Positions 1 through 6,321 of a stretch of 7,433 nucleotides of DNA are shown one piece after another. Location: contig CALGTJ010000614.1 in assembly GCA_937901435.1 (NCBI GenBank), forward strand, positions 1 through 7,433. Direction: 5' to 3'. This DNA comes from an uncultured Rhodobacter sp. GTDB lineage: Bacteria > Pseudomonadota > Alphaproteobacteria > Rhodobacterales > Rhodobacteraceae. The translations under genes and the position numbers were made by a program. Below the pieces are notes generated by a model, which did not search any database, was not told where the DNA came from, and saw only the letters and a list, made by a program, of their open reading frames with translations. Each line of letters opens with the position of its first letter. Positions within the stretch are counted from its first letter, which is position 1.

Positions 1-44
1 ATCACTCTCATACCGCAGCCGCCAACCGACCGTGGTGAATAATC

Positions 45-59
45 CGGGCTAGATGCCCG
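45..59. other. Small hairpin upstream of the first gene
   Basis: Arms CGGGC (45-49) and GCCCG (55-59) pair perfectly around the 5-base loop TAGAT. No T-run follows on either strand, so it is at best a weak terminator of a gene lying left of the window. The first 62 bases hold no complete gene. All three forward frames are open from the window edge but stop by position 52, so a C-terminal tail of an upstream gene could end here, but nothing decides which frame. Confidence 0.25.
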
Positions 60-83
60 AGATTGAATGATTGGATTTCACCT

Positions 84-647
84 ATGACCTTTGCCCCCCG
101 ACGCCAAAAACTGCGAGTGACGGGGGCCGCATTGTCCATGCTGCTTTGTACAGCCTGCCTGCCCTTTGGCACCAAGGACAAGGATTACTCTGGCTTCACC
201 AGCTATGCATTTACGCAGAAACCCGGTCTTGGCTTTTGCGGCGATGCGTCAAAGGTCTTTGCCGCCACGATCACGAAATCCGCCTCTGGCGAGATGCGCT
301 TTGCCCCGACGAACCTGCGCCCCGGCAACAGCCCCCCCGATGCCTGCGAGACCGCGGGCGGATTTGTGACGGAAACCGGGTGCATGATGCCTGCGCCAGC
401 CCCCGCGCGCGCCCTGACAACCGCCGAGGCACAAGAGGTCAGCGCCCTGTTTTCCAAGGTCACAGTGCAACCCCGTCCCCAGAAAGAATGCCGCCTGATC
501 GCCTTTGACCCCTGCAAGATCGACGAACATGTCTGGGATCAGACCCGCCACACCGATTACCTGTGCAGCGCGTCGCGACTGGAGGCCGAGCAATCCAACG
601 CCTTGGTCGCCCTGCTGACACGACTGCGGGACGCCTCCCCGAATTGA
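84..647 (+). CDS. Unknown exported Cys-rich protein, possible lipoprotein (187 aa)
   Basis: I do not recognise the family. The N-terminus is an export signal: a basic stretch (APRRQKLR, residues 4-11), a hydrophobic core (about 13-21), then the possible lipobox C22-T-A-C25. The -3 residue is Cys rather than the usual Leu, so lipidation at C25 is plausible but not certain; otherwise it is periplasmic or inner-membrane anchored. The mature part has C52 (in LGFCG), C88, C100, C136, C144 and C161, an even number that would suit disulfides in the periplasm. A Pro/Ala-rich stretch (about 102-110) divides two halves. I chose the ATG at 84 because it puts the basic region right at the N-terminus; an in-frame TTG at 63 would add seven residues. 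No strong Shine-Dalgarno sequence precedes either. It lies 55 bases before another exported Cys-containing protein on the same strand. Confidence 0.72.
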   Translation: MTFAPRRQKLRVTGAALSMLLCTACLPFGTKDKDYSGFTSYAFTQKPGLGFCGDASKVFAATITKSASGEMRFAPTNLRPGNSPPDACETAGGFVTETGCMMPAPAPARALTTAEAQEVSALFSKVTVQPRPQKECRLIAFDPCKIDEHVWDQTRHTDYLCSASRLEAEQSNALVALLTRLRDASPN

Positions 648-688
648 TCACACTCGGCCTCTTCAAATCACACATTAGCCCGCGCGAC

Positions 689-694
689 AAAGGA
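689..694 (+). promoter_or_regulatory. Ribosome binding site of the 703-1596 gene
   Basis: AAAGGA ends 8 bases before the ATG at 703, a good Shine-Dalgarno match and spacing. It supports this start and this strand over the long open frame running antisense through the same DNA. Confidence 0.6.
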
Positions 695-702
695 CATCCA
701 CA

Positions 703-1596
703 ATGACCAAGGCCTTCCCTCACATTCGCAATTCGGCCTTGGGCCTGTCCATGGCCCTTTCTTTGGTGGCAGGCCCCGGCCATGCGGATGGTCAGGACAA
801 TATGTTCGACGCTCAAGGCACCTACATCGATACGTTCGAGATCATCGACGACGTCTTTTGGGATTTTTGGGGGGCCGAGGTTGCCCGTCTTCAGATGGCG
901 GCGATGAACATGACATTCTATATTCCGCAGGACGTGGTTTACATCACTGTAGAGGCCAGCAATCCCATCATCGCGGATCAGATCCCCTATTACGGCCTCT
1001 GGGTCAGTACGGCAGCCCCCGGACAGGAACGCTGGGCAGACTGCCCTGGCGAGCCGATGATCGATCATCTGGGCGTGCCGCGCAAAGTCTGGGGGGACGT
1101 GGTCTATACCTGGACCGCGCTTGAAGGATATGATCTCTATTTCAACCTCAAGTTGGGGTTTTGCGGTGGCGAGGTCAGCGATTGGGCCTTTAACGATCCA
1201 AAACGAAATGACGGCCCTCCGGTGATCGACACCAATCCCAATCCGGTCCCGATCCCGCAACCGCCCGTGAGCCCCGGCGCTTTGACCGCCGACATGGATC
1301 TGTGTCGCAGCGCCAGCGATATTGATCAACGCACCGAGGGCTGCGGTCGGGTCGCCCGCAATCCCGCGGCCAGTGCTGAAGACATCAGCTGGGCCTATTG
1401 GACCCTTGCCGTTAGCCAATGCTCAACCGCGGCCCTGCCTCAAGTCCGCGAGGATCTCTATAACGCAATCAGCATGGATCCCATGGGCTCGCAGGAATAT
1501 TACCGCGACATCGGCGAATACAAAGGACCCATGGACGGTCAGGCTAATGAGCAACTCTATGACGCCGCCGACCGCTATTCCGCAAACGGCTGCTAG
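703..1596 (+). CDS. Unknown secreted protein with signal peptide and Pro-rich linker (297 aa)
   Basis: I do not recognise the family. Residues 1-28 form a classical Sec signal peptide: basic start, hydrophobic core (about 11-23), and a likely signal peptidase I site after G-H-A (26-28). The mature protein falls into two parts. Residues about 30-165 are rich in aromatic and acidic residues (for example VFWDFW at 51-56) and carry C114 and C154. A Pro/Asn-rich linker follows (about 171-191). The C-terminal part (about 192-297) has C201, C214, C240 and a final C297, and looks helical. Six cysteines in an exported protein suggest disulfide bonds. The motif LGFCG (151-155) also occurs in the preceding protein, which hints at, but does not prove, a relation. 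The start is supported by AAAGGA at 689-694. It converges with the MATE gene, and the 131-base gap holds no clear terminator. A role in the periplasm or outside the cell is inference from the signal alone. Confidence 0.82.
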   Translation: MTKAFPHIRNSALGLSMALSLVAGPGHADGQDNMFDAQGTYIDTFEIIDDVFWDFWGAEVARLQMAAMNMTFYIPQDVVYITVEASNPIIADQIPYYGLWVSTAAPGQERWADCPGEPMIDHLGVPRKVWGDVVYTWTALEGYDLYFNLKLGFCGGEVSDWAFNDPKRNDGPPVIDTNPNPVPIPQPPVSPGALTADMDLCRSASDIDQRTEGCGRVARNPAASAEDISWAYWTLAVSQCSTAALPQVREDLYNAISMDPMGSQEYYRDIGEYKGPMDGQANEQLYDAADRYSANGC

Positions 1597-1617
1597 CGGA
1601 TCTCAAGGCGTCACCCC

Positions 1618-1642
1618 TCGCTTCATCTTGGTCAAAATACTC
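1618..1642. repeat. Possible Rhodobacterales intergenic motif
   Basis: The stretch CTTCATCTTGGTCAAAATAC (1621-1640) lies in the gap between two convergent genes. It resembles, from memory, a short motif (TTTTGGCCAAAATA-like, after a CGCTTC lead-in) seen often after genes in Rhodobacteraceae. There is only one copy in this window, so its repeat nature cannot be shown here. The rest of the 1597-1727 gap contains only a short GGCAC/GTGCC inverted repeat. Confidence 0.3.
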
Positions 1643-1727
1643 TTCTAAGGACGAATGGGGCACAATCGAGGCACTGGTGCCAGCAACGCCACCTGTGCCG
1701 CCCTTTTGGCCTGCCCCAAACCCCTGA

Positions 1728-3122
1728 CTACCTGCGCAAAAGCAACAAGGCCATCAGGCGGGATTGCCGTTTATAGGGGTCCGGCGGTGCCACCTCTTCG
1801 GTGCGCGCCGTCTCGATCACCCGAAATCCCAGCCACCACGCCAACACCCCAAACACCACGCCACCAACCGCCTGCCCGATCAAGACGCCGGGTGCCCCCA
1901 GCCACCAGCTAAACAGAACAACGCTGGGGATCGTCCCTAGCGTGTGACGCCCCCAGTTAATCCATGTGGAGTAATAAGGGTGTCCCAGATTGTTGAACGC
2001 CGCATTCCCAACGAAAATCACCCCGTTGAAAAAGAACGCCAACGCCAGCGGGCCACAGAACAAATAGACCAATGTCAGCGTCATCCCATCGGCCTCGAAC
2101 AGCGCCACAATCGGGCCGCGCAACAGGAACAAAATCCCCGAAATCAACACCACAACCACCGCGCAAAAGATCAACCCGTCGCGAAACGCCCCACGCACAC
2201 GATCATGTCTGGACGCCCCGAAATTCTGGCCAATAACAGGCCCGATCGCCCCGGACAGAGCGAATAACACGCCAAAAGCCACCGGCGTGATCCGCCCGAC
2301 AATCGCCATACCTGCCACCGCCTCTTCGCCGTACTCCGACATGCTGCGCGTCACATAGGCTTGCCCGATGGGCGTGGCCAATTGGGTCAGGATCGCGGGA
2401 AAGGCAATCATCAGGACCGGGCGCAGATCCGCCAGTAACTCTGCGATCTTGGGCCGCTCGAACCCTCCATAATGGCGGATCAGCGGCAGCAAGGCCGTGC
2501 CCGCAATCGCCACGCGGGCAATCACACTGGCAATCGCCGCGCCGGTCAGTTCCAGATCAAGGCCAAAGATCAGGATCGGGTCCAGAACCGCATTCACCAC
2601 TCCGCCCCAGATCGTCGCCATCATTGCGCGCCGCGCATCACCGTGCGCGCGCAGGATCGCCCCACCCACCATTCCGATCATCAACAATGGCAGGCTGGGC
2701 ACGATGATCTGCAGATACGACACCGCCAGATCCCGCGTATGCCCCTCTGCGCCCATCAGGGTGACCAAAGACACAAGGTTAAGCCAGACCAACAGCGCGA
2801 AAAGGCATCCAAAAACAACGCCATAAATCAGGGAATGGGTCGATTGCAGCCGCGCCTTGGCCCGCTCTCCGGCCCCCAAGGCCCGCGCGACAAGGGCCCC
2901 CGCCGCAATCGCCATGCCGATCCCGAAAGACGTGGTAAAAAACAGGATCGCCCCCGCATAGCCAATCGCTGCCGCAAGTTCCGCCTTGCCCAACATCGCG
3001 ATAAAAATCATATCCACGAAATCGACCAGAAACACGGCCATCAACCCAACCGAAGACGTCAGGGACATCACCGTGATGTGGCGCAGCAGGTTGCCTTCGA
3101 GGAATTTCGCCTGTTCGCTCAT
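1728..3122 (-). CDS. MATE-family multidrug/toxin efflux transporter (464 aa)
   Basis: An inner-membrane secondary transporter of the MATE family, which exports cationic drugs, dyes or metabolites in exchange for Na+ or H+. The length (464) is typical, and hydrophobicity suggests about twelve membrane helices in two similar halves. Family landmarks are visible: FVDMIFIAMLG in helix 1 (35-45, with acidic D34 and D37), LRAHGDARRAM after helix 4/5 (157-167), DPILIFG (181-187), and the second-half motif GPVIGQNFGASRHDRVR (304-320). The tail (about 450-464) is basic and cytoplasmic. I chose the ATG at 3122, giving MSEQAKFLEG, because the residues before it in the open frame look like untranslated DNA and MATE proteins start close to helix 1. 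The only Shine-Dalgarno-like sequence is a weak GGGG-containing stretch. The substrate and the NorM/DinF/YeeO-like subgroup cannot be decided by eye. It follows gltX by 151 bases on the same strand, so co-transcription is uncertain. Confidence 0.93.
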   Translation of the reverse strand: MSEQAKFLEGNLLRHITVMSLTSSVGLMAVFLVDFVDMIFIAMLGKAELAAAIGYAGAILFFTTSFGIGMAIAAGALVARALGAGERAKARLQSTHSLIYGVVFGCLFALLVWLNLVSLVTLMGAEGHTRDLAVSYLQIIVPSLPLLMIGMVGGAILRAHGDARRAMMATIWGGVVNAVLDPILIFGLDLELTGAAIASVIARVAIAGTALLPLIRHYGGFERPKIAELLADLRPVLMIAFPAILTQLATPIGQAYVTRSMSEYGEEAVAGMAIVGRITPVAFGVLFALSGAIGPVIGQNFGASRHDRVRGAFRDGLIFCAVVVVLISGILFLLRGPIVALFEADGMTLTLVYLFCGPLALAFFFNGVIFVGNAAFNNLGHPYYSTWINWGRHTLGTIPSVVLFSWWLGAPGVLIGQAVGGVVFGVLAWWLGFRVIETARTEEVAPPDPYKRQSRLMALLLLRR

Positions 3123-3248
3123 TCTTGCCCCTGACACCCTCTTTACCCAATCAGACACGGGGTCCAACACTGGGGATACGTTGATATCGCCAGACCCAAG
3201 CGCCCACCGCTCTGGCGCTGCCAAAGGCAGAGACAGAGCTTACAAGGC

Positions 3249-3264
3249 GGCGCCGCATGGCGCC
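3249..3264 (-). terminator. GC-rich hairpin just after gltX
   Basis: GGCGCC (3249-3254) and GGCGCC (3259-3264) form a perfect 6-bp stem with a 4-base loop, starting 10 bases after the gltX stop in the direction of transcription. The downstream sequence on that strand (GCCTTGT) has no real T-run, so intrinsic termination would be weak. It could instead stabilise the 3' end of the mRNA. Confidence 0.35.
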
Positions 3265-3273
3265 TCAATCTGA

Positions 3274-4596
3274 CTATAGCTTGGGGGCAACCTGCAACAA
3301 GGGCATGACATCCGCCATTTCCGGCCCACGCTCGCGTCCGGTGACGGCTTGCCGTAACGGCATGAACAACCCGCGCCCCTTACGCCCCGTCGCCTCTTTC
3401 ACCGCAGAGGTCCAAGCCGACCATGTGGTTTCATCATAGGGAAAAGCGGGCAGCATCGCAAAGGCCTGCGCCACAAATTCGCGGTCCTCATCGGCCACCA
3501 AAGGCGTCGCGCCATCGCGGAAAAAGGCCCACCAAGGTGCGATTTCGGCACGCGTCGCCACATTGTCATGCACCACCGACCAGAACCGCACGCCCAGCGC
3601 CTCGGGCACACCCGCCGCCGCAATATCCGCCGCCACAGCCTCATACGGCAAAGCACCGATATAGCGCGCACTCAGCGGGATCAGATCCGCCTCATCAAAT
3701 TTCGTCGGGGCCGAGCCAAAGCGCGAGATGTCAAAGCCTTCGATCAACTCGTCCAGCGAGCCGCGCAACTCGATCGGATCCGCAGAGCCAAGCCGCGCCA
3801 TATGGCTTAGCAGGGCCATCGGTTCGACGCCTTGCGCGCGAAGATCACGCAGCGACAGCACGCCCAGACGTTTGGACAAGGCCTCGCCCTTGGGTCCGGT
3901 CAACAGCGAATGATGCGCAAAATCGGGCACAGTGCCGCCCAAAGCCTTAATGATCTGGATCTGCGTCGCTGTGTTGGTCACATGGTCAGAGCCGCGCACC
4001 ACATGGGTCACGCCCATTTCCGTGTCATCCACGACCGAGGCCAGCGTATACAGGATCTGCCCGTCGCCCCGGATCAGCACCGGATCACTGACAGAGGCCG
4101 CATCAATCGACAGATCGCCAAGGATGCCATCGCTCCATTCGATGCGCTCAAGGTCCAGTTTGAACCGCCAGACCCCCTGCCCGCGCTCGGCGCGCAAGGC
4201 CGCGATCTCCTCGGCCGCCAGCGCCAGCGCCGCACGATCATAGACCGGGGGTTTGCCCATGTTCAGCTGTTTCTTGCGCTTGAGGTCCAGTTCCACGGGC
4301 GTCTCAAAGGCCTCGTAGAACCGCCCTTTGTTGCGCAGTTCCTCTGCCGCCGCGTGATATCGATCCAGCCGCGCCGACTGGCGTTCGATCCGGTCCCACG
4401 TCAGGCCCAGCCATTCCAGATCTTCCTGAATACCGTCTGCATATTCGGGCTTGGACCGCTCTGGATCCGTGTCATCCAGACGCAAGATAAACGTGCCGCC
4501 CGACTTGCGCGCGATCAGCCAGTTGAACAGCGCCGTGCGCAGGTTACCGATATGCAAATAGCCCGTGGGCGATGGGGCAAAACGTGTTGTTGTCAT
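3274..4596 (-). CDS. gltX: Glutamyl-tRNA synthetase (440 aa)
   Basis: A class I aminoacyl-tRNA synthetase that joins glutamate to tRNA(Glu) in the cytoplasm using ATP, and in bacteria lacking GlnRS often also to tRNA(Gln). The N-terminal catalytic signature is FAPSPTGYLHIGN (6-18), with HIGN (15-18) in place of HIGH, followed by LRLDDTDPERS (38-48). RGSDHVTNTATQ (201-212) belongs to the active-site region, and ALSKRLG (239-245) is the KMSKS-type ATP loop. The remaining part is the helical anticodon-binding region. No Cys-rich zinc insert is present. The length of 440 is at the short end for the family. I chose the ATG at 4596 because the catalytic motif begins five residues in, and GGAG lies just upstream with good spacing; longer starts add implausible sequence. 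Many alphaproteobacteria carry two GluRS genes, so this may be one of a pair. The tRNA preference is not decidable from this gene alone. Confidence 0.96.
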   Translation of the reverse strand: MTTTRFAPSPTGYLHIGNLRTALFNWLIARKSGGTFILRLDDTDPERSKPEYADGIQEDLEWLGLTWDRIERQSARLDRYHAAAEELRNKGRFYEAFETPVELDLKRKKQLNMGKPPVYDRAALALAAEEIAALRAERGQGVWRFKLDLERIEWSDGILGDLSIDAASVSDPVLIRGDGQILYTLASVVDDTEMGVTHVVRGSDHVTNTATQIQIIKALGGTVPDFAHHSLLTGPKGEALSKRLGVLSLRDLRAQGVEPMALLSHMARLGSADPIELRGSLDELIEGFDISRFGSAPTKFDEADLIPLSARYIGALPYEAVAADIAAAGVPEALGVRFWSVVHDNVATRAEIAPWWAFFRDGATPLVADEDREFVAQAFAMLPAFPYDETTWSAWTSAVKEATGRKGRGLFMPLRQAVTGRERGPEMADVMPLLQVAPKL

Positions 4597-4655
4597 GGGA
4601 GGCTCCGATCTCTTGTGGCCCTTTCCCACAGACCACGCGGATTGTCCAGATTTCA

Positions 4656-4674
4656 GGCGCGTCTGCGCGGCGCC
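4656..4674 (-). other. GC-rich hairpin between DUF1801 gene and gltX
   Basis: GGCGC (4656-4660) pairs with GCGCC (4670-4674) over a 9-base loop, 34 bases past the DUF1801 stop and 60 bases before the gltX start. No T-run follows on the minus strand. It could be a weak terminator of the DUF1801 transcript or leader structure of gltX. In high-GC DNA such a short stem may also be chance. I see nothing else certain in the 111-base gap, including no confident gltX promoter. Confidence 0.25.
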
Positions 4675-4707
4675 GTCTAAACCGGGCAATAGGGCACGAC
4701 ACCAGAC

Positions 4708-5136
4708 CTAAACCGGCAACACGGGCCATTTCGCATTCAGATCCTTTAATCCGGTCTGGATCAATTCACGCAAAACGGCTTCGTCCACATCCGCCAGCTT
4801 GTTGATATATAAACAGGCCACTCCGGTCTTGTGTTTGCCGAGGCGCGACAGAATACCAGAGTAATCTTGATAGCCGGGCATAATGTAAATCGACAGATTT
4901 GACTTGCGTGGACTGAACCCCGTGGCATTGCACTCGCCTTCACGGCCAGAGTCATAAGTATAGTGATAACGCCCGTACCCCACGATCGTTTCCCCCCACA
5001 TCCTTGGGACATAACCGGTCACGTCGCAAAAGATCTGGTACAACCGCAACCCATCCGCACGGCGGACCGGATGATCTACCGCTGTGAGGAAATCCATCAC
5101 AGAACGCTTGGTTTGCCGGGTTTTATTGGTCGTCAT
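4708..5136 (-). CDS. DUF1801 domain protein (142 aa)
   Basis: A small soluble, probably cytoplasmic protein made almost entirely of one DUF1801 domain, a family without an established biochemical role. Typical family features are visible: MWGETIVGYGRYHY (46-59), GREGE (64-68) with TGFSPRKSNLSIYIMPG (72-88), LGKHKTG (99-105), CLYINKL (108-114), and a final helix starting DVDEAVLREL (116-125). There is no signal peptide or membrane helix. I chose the ATG at 5136, which gives the family's usual length. The open frame reaches back to a TTG at 5235, but the extra 33 residues do not resemble the family. The Shine-Dalgarno sequence is poor, which leaves the start slightly uncertain. It is divergent from the metallo-hydrolase gene and 111 bases upstream of gltX on the same strand. 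The function is unknown and the neighbours do not settle it. Confidence 0.9.
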   Translation of the reverse strand: MTTNKTRQTKRSVMDFLTAVDHPVRRADGLRLYQIFCDVTGYVPRMWGETIVGYGRYHYTYDSGREGECNATGFSPRKSNLSIYIMPGYQDYSGILSRLGKHKTGVACLYINKLADVDEAVLRELIQTGLKDLNAKWPVLPV

Positions 5137-5252
5137 GACATCGTAAGCCCTGCGGTTGCGGATAAGTGACGACGGGTCCAAGCAGCTTGGCAAGATCGCA
5201 GGCGAACCATGCCGCGCGCACCAATCGTCACGCAAAGTTCACCATAAAACAG

Positions 5253-5280
5253 TGGACAAGTCACCCCTGTGATCCAGAAT
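5253..5280 (+). promoter_or_regulatory. Sigma70-like promoter of the metallo-hydrolase gene
   Basis: TGGACA (5253-5258) matches the -35 consensus TTGACA at 5 of 6 positions. It is followed after 16 bases by CAGAAT (5275-5280), 4 of 6 to TATAAT. Transcription would start near 5286-5288, leaving a leader of roughly 25 bases with a good Shine-Dalgarno sequence. The promoter was read by eye and not scored against background. Confidence 0.4.
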
Positions 5281-5301
5281 CTGAAATATCGATATTTTCA
5301 G
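5281..5301. promoter_or_regulatory. Palindromic operator-like site
   Basis: The core AAATATCGATATTT (5284-5297) is a perfect 14-base palindrome. With one extra T in the right arm, the symmetry extends outward to CTG...CAG (5281-5301). It is strikingly AT-rich in a GC-rich region and sits on the predicted transcription start, its last bases touching the Shine-Dalgarno sequence. This is the place and form expected of a site for a dimeric repressor. An RNA hairpin is less likely because the perfect core has no loop. The regulator is not encoded in the window. Confidence 0.5.
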
Positions 5302-5304
5302 GAG
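5300..5304 (+). promoter_or_regulatory. Ribosome binding site of the metallo-hydrolase gene
   Basis: AGGAG ends 7 bases before the ATG at 5312, a strong Shine-Dalgarno sequence that fixes the start. It overlaps the right edge of the palindrome, so a protein bound there, or an RNA structure, would also affect this element. Confidence 0.7.
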
Positions 5305-5311
5305 AGACCGA

Positions 5312-6232
5312 ATGTCCGCTAAATTGACCCGCCGCGCTGCTCTGACCGCAGGGGCCGCGTTGCCCTTTGCCTCGCTTGCGCCCAGCCTCGCCTCTGCGGC
5401 GGCACACGCCACCGCCCCGCAAAACGCGATCCAGAACACCTTTGCACTGGGAGATTTTCAGGTCTCGACCATCCTCGCAGGCACCCGCGTCGTCGAAGAG
5501 CCACAGGGCATCTTTGGCATGAATGTCTCGCCAGAGGAATTCGCCGCAGCCAGCACCGCGAACTTCATTCCCGTTGATAAGACACGATTTTATTTCACCC
5601 CCACAGTGGTCAACACCGGGTCTGAAAAGGTCCTCTTTGACACTGGCCTGAACGCTGGCGGCACCTTGCCCGCGCTGGCCGCCGCCGGATACGCCCCCGA
5701 AGACATCGACGTTGTGGTCCTGACCCACATGCACGGCGACCATATCGGCGGGCTGATGAACGACGGCGCTGCGACCTTTGCCAATGCCCGCTATGTGACG
5801 GGTCAGGCAGAGTTTGACCATTGGGCCGGGGCCGAAAACGAAACCTTTGAAAAGAATGTGCGCCCACTGGCAGACAAGATGACCTTTATCGGTGATGGCG
5901 GCGAAGTTGCCTCTGGCATCACCGGCATGGCCGCCTTTGGTCACACACCGGGCCACATGATCTATATGCTTGAAAGCAATGGGGCACAGGTTGCGCTGAT
6001 GGCGGATCTTGCCAACCACTATGTCTGGTCGCTGGCCTATCCCGATTGGGAAGTCCGCTTTGACATGGACAAATCCGCCGCCGCCGCCTCTCGCCGCCGC
6101 CTGCTGGGGATGCTTGCCGCAGAGCGGATGCCGATGATCGGCTATCACATGCCCTTCCCCGGCATGGGCTTTGTCGACACCCGCAGCACCGGCTTTCACT
6201 TTGTCCCAACCAGCTATCAGATGAGCCTGTAA
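5312..6232 (+). CDS. Tat-exported metallo-beta-lactamase-fold hydrolase, MPH-like (306 aa)
   Basis: A predicted periplasmic metallo-hydrolase. The N-terminus is a Tat signal: T-R-R-A-A-L (6-11), a mildly hydrophobic Ala-rich stretch, and a likely cleavage site around A-S-A (27-29). Tat export fits an enzyme that folds and takes up metal in the cytoplasm. The fold's signature T-H-M-H-G-D-H (138-144) gives H139, H141, D143 and H144 as metal ligands. Further candidates are H211/H215 in HTPGH, D232 in MADL and H279 in GYHMPFPG. FALGDFQVSTI (44-54), VNTGSEKVLFDTG (100-112) and the ending PFPGMGF...FHFVPTSY resemble methyl parathion hydrolase and related lactonase-like enzymes. The natural substrate (lactone, ester or phosphotriester) cannot be read from the sequence. 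All metal ligands appear present, so it should be active. A promoter and palindrome lie directly upstream, and a hairpin (6261-6286) follows, suggesting a single-gene transcript. Confidence 0.92.
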   Translation: MSAKLTRRAALTAGAALPFASLAPSLASAAAHATAPQNAIQNTFALGDFQVSTILAGTRVVEEPQGIFGMNVSPEEFAAASTANFIPVDKTRFYFTPTVVNTGSEKVLFDTGLNAGGTLPALAAAGYAPEDIDVVVLTHMHGDHIGGLMNDGAATFANARYVTGQAEFDHWAGAENETFEKNVRPLADKMTFIGDGGEVASGITGMAAFGHTPGHMIYMLESNGAQVALMADLANHYVWSLAYPDWEVRFDMDKSAAAASRRRLLGMLAAERMPMIGYHMPFPGMGFVDTRSTGFHFVPTSYQMSL

Positions 6233-6260
6233 GACACGCGCCATTTATACACTCGCCTGT

Positions 6261-6286
6261 GGGTCGCCTCCATCGCGAGGCGACCC
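6261..6286 (+). terminator. Strong hairpin after the metallo-hydrolase gene
   Basis: GGGTCGCCTC (6261-6270) and GAGGCGACCC (6277-6286) form a perfect 10-bp stem with the 6-base loop CATCGC, 28 bases past the stop codon. The following bases (CTTGACC) hold only two adjacent T's, so it lacks a proper U-tract. It may still end or protect the transcript. It also lies 35 bases before the next start codon. Confidence 0.6.
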
Positions 6287-6321
6287 CTTGACCAAGGCAG
6301 ATCGCCACCACACACTTGGGT

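Noticed and set aside
460..1419. 319-codon open frame on the minus strand
   Set aside because: It runs antisense through both unknown exported-protein genes and the gap between them, starts and stops inside them, and shows no recognisable domain. The plus-strand frames have signal peptides, and the second has a good ribosome binding site.
1670..1681. GGCAC-TG-GTGCC inverted repeat as a terminator of the convergent genes
   Set aside because: The loop would be only two bases (or the stem four pairs), and no T-run follows on either strand, so it is too weak to call.
1655..1912. Short plus-strand frame in the gap and over the 3' end of the MATE gene
   Set aside because: Its translation is Pro/Thr/Arg-rich with no domain, and most of it overlaps the MATE gene antisense.
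2472..3134. 220-codon open frame on the plus strand
   Set aside because: It lies antisense inside the MATE gene. Its translation is rich in Arg, Gln, His and Pro, as expected of a shadow frame of GC-rich membrane-protein code.
3122..3224. N-terminal extension of the MATE protein to position 3224
   Set aside because: The extra 34 residues have no similarity to MATE N-termini. The ATG at 3122 places the start normally before helix 1.
3832..4680. 282-codon open frame on the plus strand
   Set aside because: It is antisense to the clearly recognisable gltX and has no domain features of its own.
5137..5235. N-terminal extension of the DUF1801 protein to a TTG at 5235
   Set aside because: It would add 33 residues unlike the family, and the ATG at 5136 gives the usual length. 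The extension would also crowd the divergent promoter region.
5261..6244. 327-codon open frame on the minus strand
   Set aside because: It is antisense to the metallo-hydrolase gene, which has the HxHxDH motif, Tat signal and ribosome binding site. The antisense translation shows low-complexity Gly/His/Arg content.
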